64,000 nucleotides of DNA, taken from Lichtheimia corymbifera B2541. Lineage: Eukaryota; Mucoromycota; Mucoromycetes; Mucorales; Lichtheimiaceae. The stretch is from positions 1 through 64,000 of the forward strand of contig JNEU01001035.1 in assembly GCA_000697475.1 (NCBI GenBank), written 5' to 3'. A program made the position numbers and the translations under genes. Of this stretch, positions 54,601 through 64,000 are shown in pieces (position 1 is the stretch's first letter; the number at the start of each line of letters is the position of its first letter). Below the pieces are notes generated by a model. That model ran no database searches. It was not told where the DNA came from and worked only from the letters and a program-made list of their open reading frames with translations.

Positions 54601-57600
54601 ACAGTCGACGAGAAGCTGCTATCGATGGAGTTGGGTAGAAAGCTTTTGATAGCCAAGAGCGAGTACAAGAACAAGAATTATAGCAGGGTGATCAGTGAGC
54701 TGGGCAACATTATCGAATCCAAACAAAGCTCTATGACTCGGCAAGAGATTTACGACGTCTTGTCATTGCTCACAAAGGTAAATTTACTGGGGGCATTCAT
54801 ATCGGGATTGTTCATGTATTTACACTACCTTATTAGTCGTATACGGAGATGAAGGACTACAAGAATCAAGGTCGATGTCTATTGTACACGTTTTCACAAG
54901 TCATGGAAGATCTTGTCAGATATGGGAGCTCACAGAACACAAGCAGCCAAAATGCTACCAAGGAGTCTGATATGGAATTTCTAAAGTGCTTGAAACGGGT
55001 ATGTCATTATATTGATTGAACATTTCATGCAAGCTGATACCTCACCGACTTAGATTGAGAGCTGCTTACGAGACCTTCTTGCCCTGATTCATGACGGGAA
55101 AATGTGTAAGTAACACGATTACATGACGTTCGCTTGTTACTTGGTTGCTAATACAGTAAACTGACAGGCTTGAAGGAAGCGATGGATAGCAAAAGCGGCG
55201 ACGCACTCCTTATTGCGCTGCAGATGACAGTGTATTACATTTTCCGGCATCCTGATTTTATCCCCTTGGTCAACAACTTCAAGATACACGGCGTGGAACC
55301 CCACGTACCCTCTCAAGTCACACGATCAAGTAGCTTCAATATCGTCCTCGTGGAGATTTGGGTGTTATTATCGACGTTCATCCAGGATATGGCGAATGCT
55401 ACCGACAATGAAACAGCCAAGACCATCAAAGATAAGCTTGCCGAGACCTTGATCACCTTGCATGATGAATTGGGAGAGCGAGAAATATGTGGTGCCTGTA
55501 AAGGTGAGCAAAGTACTTTTTAATGATTCTCTTCTCATTTTCTTTTTGTTCATTAGGCATATTCTTGAAGCACCTTTTGAATCTTTTGGCAACAGAGAGC
55601 AAAACCCAATATCGAATTGGCATCTATCAATGCTACCATTGTCTGTACGGTTTACATCTGGATGTGAGTAGCATATGAATGACTCTTATTATTAGAATCC
55701 TGCCTTTAACAAACTTGATGATATGTATAGGCTGATTCAGATAACATCGAGGAACACAATGCAAACCATGAGAAACTAGATCAAAAGGCCGCTGAAGCTT
55801 TATTTGCCCTGGTGGTCGATTCGGTCACAAAACGACTCAACAAAGGCGCTCCACTGCGTAATGACCTCAAGGATGTGGTTGATACGGTTTCCGATCTCTT
55901 CCAATCCCTTCCCACCAATGACAGTAAGCATCATCCGGGCTTTCATCTCATTGATGATCCAATTAACGAAGATACTGGTAGGCCGTATTCAGTTGAATCA
56001 AGCAGTGGTCACCAATTACCTAGCAAATGATATCAAACTTCAGCATTCGATCAGCGACATGATGAGAGAATCCAGCATCTCTGCAAACCATATTTACCCT
56101 GAAAGGTCATCTGCTTCATGTAAGTGGAGAGGGGGGAGGCATTTCCTTGGTATTGAATTTACTGTGCTCACATGATAATGGCATGTAGCGGTCTACTTTA
56201 AGATATTCTGGATCGGAGGCAAGGTGTTGCGTATGCAGATCAAAAACCGTGCCAAAGTAAACCCGGAAAAGACAATGGATGATTTAGAAGAAGCTGTCAA
56301 TCTCTTTACAGTGAGTAACAATTATATGCACAAAACCACCCATTTCTAAACGACATGTTTTTAGAATCACGTCATTTTGAATCCTTACGACATCAATGGC
56401 TGGTCGGAATTGGGGCAATGTCTTTTGCATTTGGCTGATGAGGAGCTGATCTGGAGTGCTACAAATATCAATTCGCATCGATACCGTATCGCGGAATACC
56501 ATAGGGTAAGGAATATAGATGGCTGGTTGTACCTGTTGAAGCCTACAATGCTAAGATGATACATATATAGAAAGCGTATTATGCATTCTGGAGAGCGTGG
56601 TATCTGCTACGAGTGCAAGGTAGCGAAGGCATGGAAAGCAGCGCTTTATATGATCTTTTCAATACTTTTGGTATGCTGCTATATTCTATGACATGCCCTC
56701 CAATGTATGGCGCCGCCTTTCGTCCCAAAATGATACGAAGAGCAATCACACGTGTCAAGCAATCCCTGGATCCAACTATTACGAACAATGCATACAAATT
56801 GGCAGTGGTGCTCTTTGGCAATGCACTCAAGTATCGATCTGGTGATAAATCCGAGTGGAGGTAATATACTTTTAGGAGTGATGATTGAGGTGGGTTTTGG
56901 CTTATTGATCATTCATCCTCGCTCTAGATGTTTCACTATGCTTGGAAAATGCTACAAAAAACTCAATCGACCACCCAAGGTACGCAACATGATGATGATG
57001 ATGTAAGATGGCCACTCACTCATTCCAAATTGCAGCAAGTGCTGGATTTCTTTGCTAAGGCATTGGAGAATGCCCCGCAGCGTAATGCCCAATACGGTAG
57101 CCAAGGCAAGATATTGGAACCCATATACAAATTATGTTCGGTGCTGGCCAAGTACTTGTACAAGGGAGAAATCAATGTAAGTAACAAATGGTTTTCTTAT
57201 TCAATCATGCTAACGATGCATATATAGTCGAATGATGTGATGCATTACCTCAACTTTACAGTGGATCAACGACAAGAGCAGCAGCCAAATACTGAGGGCA
57301 CGAATGAGGAAGCTAGTGGGCCACCATCGGATGATTGGGAACCAATAATGCATGTTCGAGAAAATGGGCCAGATCCGGCAGATATGGCTGCATATGGCGC
57401 GATCTACAAAAAGTTATTGGAAGTGCAAAAGGCGGATAAGAAAAAGTGGCACCATCGTCCCGTTTATAGGGTAAGTGCTATCTGTCGCTTGAATTTTGAT
57501 CTGTTAAAACCTTATTCGACCTCGTATTTTATAGCAAGCTTGGATGCTATATCACATTTATGGTAGTAGCGAGCAAGCTTTACAGCATATGAAAACACTT

Positions 57601-57991
57601 TTTTCTCTGAAGGCCGTAAAAGCTCTTGCGAGTATTTGGAAACCTGCATTCGAAAGGTAAGATAATGTTGCTTGTTCATATAAAAGCATACTAATTGTCT
57701 TTTTCAAGACCTGGCAAGTACTTCGAATACGTACATGAATATACCATGTTCTTGATCCAGCTCTGTGCCGAATGTCGTGACGAAGAATGTATTCGAATTT
57801 TGAAGGAGAAGCTATCAAAGACATCCACCATTCTATTGTACAGTGATGAAGCTATAGCGGCTGCTGATAGGGCTTATGATCAGATCCATCATGAAGCAAC
57901 GACAACGACGGCGACGACGGCGGCGACGACAAACCAAGTACCACCACAAGCCGAACCATCTGAGCAGCTTACAACACAACAGCAGCAGTAG
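51683..57991 (+). CDS. HIR3: HIR histone chaperone complex subunit, HIR3/CABIN1 family
   Basis: HIR3 (CABIN1 in animals) is the TPR scaffold of the HIR complex, which deposits H3-H4 outside S phase and represses histone genes. About twenty exons give about 1,700 residues. TPR-like helices begin at once: VERYLKMYQQALRLHQKERY, then LWYNIGNIAYDSGNIRLARL. A basic/Ser region and a long Glu/Asp run (53215-53313) precede ISRRQKEKIENEE, the counterpart of CABIN1's conserved basic block. Later blocks include LVQSLFDILPED, the HNPYDINGW-type segment ILNPYDINGWSELGQCLLHL, and AYYAFWRAWYLLRV with GTFGMLLYSMTCPPM-like context. The C-terminus is Thr/Ala/Gln-rich. The first exon is proposed as a bare ATG (51683-51685) followed by a 52-nt intron, because the conserved frame meets a TAG just before CTCCAATGG. 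This start is uncertain. Confidence 0.85.
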
Positions 57992-58178
57992 TAGTAGTAG
58001 TAGTTTAATGGCATTTGTTAATGATAAATAAAAAATTGACAAGTAAAACGAGGTCCTCAATGGATGATACATTAGACGCTATTCAAGCATGCTGTAACCA
58101 TTTCAATCTGCGACGTCAGCGTTATTGGATAAAGTGGCATACGGTCCTCCTCTCACTCTCCCTGTATCCTGCAACAAC

Positions 58179-58924
58179 ATGGTGAATCTATCATTGTATT
58201 CCATCAAGGCTGTTCTCCTTTTAGATGCTGAAGGCAACCGTGTTCTTGCAAAATATTATGGCTCGGATTACACCAATCTGAAGGAACAAAAGGCATTCGA
58301 GAAAGGTTTATACGACAAGACAAAGCGTGCACAAGGTACATTGACTCGCTACTACATCTGCCCATCCTTTATTGACATCGACTCATTGAATGTTACTACT
58401 ATTAGGCGAGGTGGTGCTATACGACAACCAAGTAGTGCTCTACCGATCCAACATTGATATATCGTTTTATGTGGTTGGGTCAACAGAAGAAAACGAGCTG
58501 ATCCTACTCAGTATGTTGAACGCCTTTTACGACGCGGTGTCCACGTTATTAAGGTAAGGCGCGTTTTGTGAGGTGTGTGTGTGTGTGTGATGTGGTGAGG
58601 ATAATAGCTCATCTCGCTCTTTTGCTGCTCAGATATCAAGTGGAGAAGCAATCAGTTATGGAAAATCTGGATCTGGTGGTACTATGTCTCGACGAGATTG
58701 TGGATGAAGGGTAAGTGAGATGATGCCCCTAAGGTTGTACGAATGAATGGGGAGGCTAAAATGCTATGCTGCTTAGAATCATCTTGGAAACGGACGCTAA
58801 TGCGGTCGTCAGCCGAGTATCAAAGCCTCGTTTGGACGTCGTGGATATCCCATTCGGTGAACAGACATTGATGCAAGCCGTACAAACAGCAAAGGATAGA
58901 TTTGCCAGTCAATTGCTTAGATAA
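58179..58924 (+). CDS. RET3: Coatomer zeta subunit
   Basis: Zeta-COP is a small subunit of the COPI coat that shapes Golgi-to-ER vesicles. Four exons (58179-58335, 58406-58553, 58633-58710, 58777-58924) join in frame to 176 residues, the normal length. The longin-like start [20 protein letters not shown] and the segments [58 protein letters not shown] and RVSKPRLD are all family hallmarks. A GT repeat sits in the second intron. The ATG at 58179 was chosen because it begins the conserved fold directly. An upstream ATG at about 58060 opens another, unrelated frame. Confidence 0.97.
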
Positions 58925-59269
58925 AAAAAAAAAAGACATGACAATGAATGAGAGCAACAGAATATCAAAAACTTTTTAGTGTGCTTTGGGAAGGAAAGAA
59001 ATAGAGGACATAATATAAAAAGTGTGATTTGCAATATAAGAGAAGAAGAGACAGTGAGAGAGAGTATAAGGAAAACACATGTACAACAAAAAGTCGGTAG
59101 AAAAAGGACTACTCTAATTGCTTGATAAAAGTAATACGTTGTCGAGAACGTTAGAGACATATGTACAAGGAAAGGAACGGTAAGGTATAGTGTGATGTGA
59201 TGATATGGTGAGAAAAAACAAGAAATGTGAGATCATTGGATGGATCGGGTGCCTTGCGAATGATGGTGA
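58925..59269. other. Intergenic, convergent 3' regions
   Basis: AT- and A-rich sequence after the zeta-COP stop, beginning with a poly-A-like run. The minus-strand open frame here is hydrophobic and low-complexity and is probably a shadow of AG-rich DNA. No gene seen. Confidence 0.55.
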
Positions 59270-59521
59270 TTATCTTGGACGCTTGACAGGCTGAGGATAA
59301 GGTCTTGGAAGAGCGGGTTTGGTTGGTCTCTCTGGAGGCATATTGTGTTGTTGGTGTGGTTGTGGTAGCTTGATGATTGATTACTGTGATGGGAGAAACA
59401 AACGAGCATGCAAGTAGCGAGATGTTTATATACCTTTCGGAAGGGGCATCGGAATGCTGTGTCCGACAAAGTTGACAAGCTCTTTGACAAGCTGTTTACA
59501 TTGTTTCAAATCTAACGCCAT
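59270..59521 (-). CDS. Possible small protein of 49 residues, unrecognised
   Basis: A tentative two-exon model (59521-59434 and 59331-59270) keeps the frame and gives 49 residues. An amphipathic start MALDLKQCKQLVKELVNFVG is followed by SIPMPLPK. After the intron comes a proline- and arginine-rich tail ending KRPR. The donor GAAAG|GTATAT and acceptor CCTCCAG support it. Without splicing the frame ends two codons after the donor. I recognise no family. The upstream in-frame sequence continues without a stop for about 130 codons but looks non-coding. Treat as a hypothesis only. Confidence 0.3.
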
Positions 59522-60584
59522 TGCTTGCTGTTCGTACGGATAGCAGCAATATAACGCCGCCAACCGCGTGCTGCTGTAAACGACGTTGAAACACAAACGA
59601 CAAGACCGCGGATGCGGATGAACACAAAACACGTATATCATTGATATGCCGCACTTGGCAGCAGCAACAACATCATGATTAGCAGCAGCATATAGGATTA
59701 CCGACACATTAGTATAGATGATGTAAATGGGGGATGTACCTATCCCGTATATGGATGGAAAGCAGCTTGTGTAAACGGATAGGCATGCTTCCGGATTCCG
59801 GAGCGGGTTGGATGTGTGTGTGAGAGCGAGAGAAAGTAACAAGCGCGTGGTAAAAGTGTAGAAAGAGCGTGGCGTTTCGGGCGCATAAACACACCTTGTT
59901 GCTGATGACGAGTAACACATGGCGTATCCCGCTCTTTATGTTTCCGCCAATTTGTCGTTCCACGTGGCTGTTACTCTACTGCCAAGTATAAGCAATCTCG
60001 TTAGCAACAGCGCCTATTGCCGCTTCGGTCTATTGCCGCCTCCGCTTTCTATGCACGCAATAAATATGCGCACGGAATGAGTATGTATTATCCTGTTGTT
60101 TTGAAAATGGCAACTTCCTCGTCAACATGATCATATGCATGTAGGTACCTTGGCGTAAACAAGTGGTTGGAAAAGAAAAAGAGCGCGCTTTCACTAAAGT
60201 CAAGTTGTATAAAGGCACAAGATGGTGATGTGTCACGAAGGGTGTTACGTGTGTGAAGCAAACGTCAAAAGATGATGCGCACCAAAAATAGATGCGGCAT
60301 GTTGTACAAGGCAAAAAAGAAGCACCCAAAACCCGGGCAGTTGATATCAATCTTCGTCACTGCTATTTCATCCATCGTGAACGAAATAAAATCCATTCGC
60401 TTCAACTGGATCGCTCGATATTAATTTGTGCTACATCATACGGACCACTCATCCCGCATTCGCCATTTTGTTTCCAACCACTGCTAAATATAAAGGCCTT
60501 GTTGTGTCGATCATCATGTCAAATCCCCCATCTCTCATCGTCTGCTTATACGCACACAAAAAACAAACAAATATTATATCAATA
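59522..60584. other. Intergenic region
   Basis: About 1 kb with no supported gene. Small overlapping frames exist on both strands. The right part should contain the promoter of the zinc-ribbon gene; TATAAAGG at about 60489 is a candidate TATA box about 95 bases before its ATG. Confidence 0.5.
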
Positions 60585-61040
60585 ATGCGCCGTCCTACAT
60601 TACGCCTGAATTGCTTGTCACGTCTTTTCAAAAAGTTACAGCGTCATCGCACAATTGCAAGCTTCAAGAAGCCAACAGCACCCTCATCATCGCTGTCACC
60701 GAATGCTCAATGTATGACCACTACTGCTGCACCAGCATCACAACAGCAACATCTGAAAACAACAGCAGTGCCAGTGGTATCCATAAAGTACGATGATGTC
60801 AATGATGGATATGATGCATACCAACAATATGACCAAGATGATGCATCAAGTGTTTCAGATTATGGAGACGACGATGAAGATGGAGCTGCAGTATGTGGGT
60901 GTGGGCGACCCTTAGACCGTGGCTGGCATTGCCCAAATTGCCGCCACACTTGCACTCAATGTGGAAGGTCCCTGATCATTGGCGAGACATGCGACCGATG
61001 TGCTCGGGTGCAACTCCCCGCAACAACAGCAATCCATTGA
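60585..61040 (+). CDS. Small protein with paired C-terminal zinc ribbons, unrecognised
   Basis: A single exon encodes 151 residues. The N-terminus is strongly basic (MRRPTLRLNCLSRLFKKLQR). The centre is Thr/Ser/Gln-rich and then acidic with Tyr/Asp repeats (YDDVNDGYDAYQQYDQDD). The C-terminal 45 residues hold eight closely spaced cysteines: CGCGRPLD, CPNCRHTCTQCG and CDRCARV. This fits two rubredoxin-like zinc ribbons, as in double zinc-ribbon proteins. I know no orthologue, and the function is open; binding of nucleic acid or protein is possible. The frame is open for another 53 codons upstream, but ATG at 60585 follows an AT-rich leader and begins the basic segment. A second in-frame ATG at 60515 is possible. 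Confidence 0.6.
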   Translation: MRRPTLRLNCLSRLFKKLQRHRTIASFKKPTAPSSSLSPNAQCMTTTAAPASQQQHLKTTAVPVVSIKYDDVNDGYDAYQQYDQDDASSVSDYGDDDEDGAAVCGCGRPLDRGWHCPNCRHTCTQCGRSLIIGETCDRCARVQLPATTAIH

Positions 61041-61912
61041 CATCTTTTTCAAGACTTGCATCGACACCAACCAATCTAATCTAATGTTACTTATACACCA
61101 TCCCGATATACCTTTTTATGTACCACTTTTGCTTTTCTTTTACCTATATCAACCTATATCATCATCACTAATACTGCTGCCATTTGCTGCTACCCTTATG
61201 TACATTCTTTGTCCTTTAAGCTTAATACTATTCCTCCCCTAATAATAAACGACCTTCTTATTTTTCCTTGCCATATCATAAGTAGTATCAATGTTTGAAG
61301 GATGGCCCTTTCTGCGACAATTTTACAATGCGTAATATTTATTGTTAGATGGGACCATTCGAAACGCTGAACGTGCCTTGTCAACATAATGACGCATCGT
61401 TCATACTACGTACTTGGTTGCTACGCAACCATCATCATGGAAACCCACCTACTACAGCTAACCCATATAAACGCGGAATATTCCATCAAGTAAGAAGCCA
61501 TAAGGATCATTGGGGTAGCCAGTAGCTGAGAACACGTGGGGAAGGTTGCTGTGTGATCATATCTTTTTCGGATATTACCTGATACAGTAGCACACATTAT
61601 GCCAAACTTTGATACTCGAAATTGAAACAATATATGGCCATTGAAATTGAGCTTTTATAAACGTGCAAACAACATGTACAAAGATATTTTTTTAGAAGCC
61701 AGGCTCCCAGAGCTATATACAAAAGAGCCTGACCAACTTTCTGAATTTATTACAAAGAAGGTAAGAGAGAGAGAGCGAAAAAAGCTTTTTGTTTGTTTTC
61801 AAATTTGTACAATTCCTAAGATTTCATGTCGTGTTGGGGGGAATGGGAGCAATGGAAAGTAAGGTAAGAGATGAGATGATGATGTTGTTGGCTATATGAA
61901 GGAGCTTTTTCT
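61041..61912. other. Intergenic region with a short exon-like frame
   Basis: About 870 bases between convergent genes. At about 61641-61762 a plus-strand frame reads YKDIFLEARLPELYTKEPD and runs to a donor-like AAGAAG|GTAAGA. No second exon, start context or known motif supports a gene. The rest shows nothing. Confidence 0.45.
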
Positions 61913-62402
61913 TTAATCGACTTCTTCAACAGTAGGGCCAGAATCGGCACCGCCAGCACCACCACCTGGTGGAGGAGCACCACCTGGGAAACCACCAGGA
62001 GCAGCACCACCAGGACCACCTGCACCACCAGCAGCTGCATACATCTTTTGCATGATGGGGTTGGCAACTTCTTCAAGTTCCTTTTGCTTGCCTTCGTATT
62101 CTTCCTTGCTAGCTTCTTGACTGTTGTCGAGCCATTCGATTGTCTCAGTGATAGCCTTGTTGAGTTTTTCCTTGTCATCTGCCTCAATCTTGCTAGCGAC
62201 GTTCTCTTCATTCAAGGTATTACGCAAGTTGTAAGCATAAGACTCGAGACCGTTCTTTGCAGAGATACGAGCAGCAGCGGCTTCATCTTCAGCCTTGTAC
62301 TTTTCAGCATCGGCCACCATGCGTTCAATTTCTTCCTTGGAAAGACGACCCTTATCGTTGGTGATGGTGATCTTGTTAGACTTGCCAGTGGTCTTGTCAA
62401 GA

Positions 62403-62433
<31 letters not shown>

Positions 62434-64000
62434 CATCAAAGGTGACTTCAATTTGAGGAACACCACGAGGTGCAGGTGGAATGCCAGTAAGCTCAAACTT
62501 GCCAAGCAAATTGTTGTCCTTGGTACGTGCACGTTCACCTTCAAAGACTTGAATCAAGACACCAGGTTGGTTATCAGCATAGGTTGAGAAGATTTCAGAC
62601 TTCTTGGTAGGCACGGTTGTGTTACGCTTGATGAGAGGTGTCATGACACCACCAGCAGTCTATACCAAAAAAAGATAAGTAACATATCCTCACTATTCAC
62701 ACACACACACACACACACACGGTAGTATACATACCTCGATACCAAGAGACAAAGGTGCAACATCAAGCAACAAGAGTGAATCGGTCTTTTCAGAGGTATC
62801 ACCAGTGAGAATGGCAGCTTGAACGGCAGCACCATAAGCGACGGCTTCATCAGGGTTGATGGATTTGTTAGGTTCCTTGCCATTGAAAAAGTCAGACACC
62901 ATCTTTTGGATCTTGGGGATACGCGTGGAGCCACCAACAAGTACGATTTCATGCACAGAGCCTTTGTCAAGCTTTGCATCGCGTAGGACCTTTTCAACAG
63001 GCTCCATGGTGTTGCGGAAGAGATCTTGGCAAAGCTCTTCAAAGCGAGCACGCGTGAGGGAGGTGTAAAAGTCAACGCCTTCAAAGAGCGAATCGATTTC
63101 AATGGATGTTTGAGCTGAGGACGACAAGGTACGCTTGGCACGTTCACAAGCAGTACGGAGACGACGCACGGCACGTGGATTGCCAGAGATATCCTTCTTG
63201 AACTTGCGCTTGAATTCTTGAATAAAGTGGTTCACCAAACGGTTGTCAAAGTCTTCACCACCCAAGTGGGTGTCACCAGCAGTAGCCTTGACTTCGAAAA
63301 TGCCTTCTTCAATGGTCAAAAGAGAGACATCAAAAGTACCACCACCCAAGTCGAAAATAAGGACATTGTGTTCACCCTTGGCCTGCTTGTCAAGACCATA
63401 GGCAATAGCAGCAGCAGTGGGTTCGTTGATGATACGCAATACATTCATGCCGGAAATGGCACCAGCATCCTTGGTAGCTTGACGTTGGGAGTCGTTGAAA
63501 TAAGCAGGGACTGTAATGACAGAGCTCTCCACCTTGGTACCCAAGTAGCCTTCAGCAGTCTCACGCATCTTGACAAGAACCATGGACGAGATTTCTTCTG
63601 GGGTGAATGTCTTCTTCTCGCCCTTGTATTCGACTTCAATCATAGGCTTTCCTCCGCTATCAATGACCTTGAAAGGCCAGTGCTTCATGTCAGCTTGCAC
63701 TTCAGCATCGGCAAAACGACGACCAATAAGACGCTTGGCATCAAAGACAGTGTTGTGAGGATTCATCTATAAAAAGAGTACATCAGTATGCATGGGTCTA
63801 AGCAAGAAAATGATTGTATGTGTGTGTATACTTACAGCAACTTGATTCTTGGCAGCATCACCAATCAAACGCTCGCTGTCAGTGAAAGCGACGTACGAGG
63901 GAGTGGTACGATTGCCTTGGTCGTTGGCGATAATTTCCACACGGTCATTTTGCCAGACGCCAACACAGCTGTAGGTTGTACCCAAATCAATTCCAACGGC
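61913..64000 (-). CDS. SSA1: Cytosolic HSP70 (SSA type), N-terminus cut by the window edge
   Basis: A 70-kDa chaperone that folds cytosolic proteins with DnaJ partners. Three exons (64000-63836, 63766-62735, 62659-61913) join in frame to about 647 residues; only the first few are missing beyond base 64000. The ATPase domain starts [15 protein letters not shown]. It contains [28 protein letters not shown] and [12 protein letters not shown]. The substrate-binding domain follows, then a Gly/Pro/Ala-rich tail ending PTVEEVD. That EEVD motif marks a cytosolic/nuclear member and binds TPR co-chaperones. Two introns, one with a (CA)n run, suggest a constitutive rather than strictly heat-induced gene. 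The long antisense open frames are the usual shadow seen opposite HSP70 genes. Confidence 0.97.
62697..62720. repeat. (AC)n microsatellite in an HSP70 intron
   Basis: Twelve AC units within the second HSP70 intron (62660-62734). Confidence 0.9.

Noticed and set aside
58909..59160. Hydrophobic minus-strand frame after zeta-COP
   Set aside because: Its Phe/Leu/Ser-rich composition is what AG-rich DNA gives on the opposite strand; no start or family support.
62048..63772. Plus-strand open frames of about 180 codons opposite HSP70
   Set aside because: Antisense frames opposite HSP70 are a common result of biased codon use in a conserved gene. Nothing here supports a separate gene.

Overview
The window is a stretch of nuclear chromosome from a filamentous fungus, most likely an early-diverging one (Mucoromycota, Mucorales-like). 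Genes are dense and split by many short introns (about 45-70 nt, GT...AG, rarely GC...AG). Upstream regions are CT-rich. The proteins are fungal: a forkhead factor, a 1,3-beta-glucan synthase, a Pho84-type phosphate transporter, a Vcx1-type exchanger and an Ypd1-type phosphotransfer protein. The genus cannot be fixed from the sequence alone.

Layout, left to right: the 3' part of an Mdm31/Mdm32-family gene (1-1527); MSH2 (1845-5868, about 23 exons); a Derlin gene on the minus strand (6128-7237); an empty 1.2 kb; an Ypd1-like HPt gene (8440-9131); a USE1 SNARE gene on the minus strand (9408-10623); a gene-poor 3 kb holding a hierarchical tandem repeat (10861-11850); a PHO84-like gene (13809-15567); a large Fe-S nuclease / superfamily 1 helicase fusion (15745-20385); a forkhead factor (minus, 20637-22204) divergent from a beta-glucan synthase (23568-29702); an RMD1/RMND1-family gene (minus, 29943-31616) divergent from a CAX Ca2+/H+ exchanger (32044-33861); a small SMP-like gene (34670-34940); a very large SZT2-like gene (35801-45861, about 3,130 residues); RPS27 (minus, 45912-46433); MSH6 (minus, 46668-51177) divergent from HIR3/CABIN1 (51683-57991); the coatomer zeta gene (58179-58924); a doubtful 49-residue gene (minus, 59270-59521); a small zinc-ribbon gene (60585-61040); and a cytosolic HSP70 running off the right edge (minus, 61913-64000).

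Most genes are housekeeping and unrelated in function. Some groupings stand out. Both subunits of the MutS-alpha mismatch-repair heterodimer (MSH2, MSH6) lie within 50 kb, and both have a similar GCGCG-rich, MBF/E2F-like cluster just upstream of the start. MSH6 shares its promoter region with the HIR histone-chaperone subunit HIR3. ER and secretory genes are scattered: Derlin, USE1 and zeta-COP.

The least ordinary items are the Cas4/RecB-like nuclease fused to a UPF1-like helicase, the SZT2 (KICSTOR) homologue in a fungus, and the unexplained higher-order repeat. Exon joins for the nuclease-helicase, SZT2, FKS, PHO84, RMD1, Derlin, YPD1, RPS27 and zeta-COP models were checked for reading-frame consistency by hand. 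The first exons of SZT2, HIR3 and the nuclease-helicase are inferred from splice signals only.
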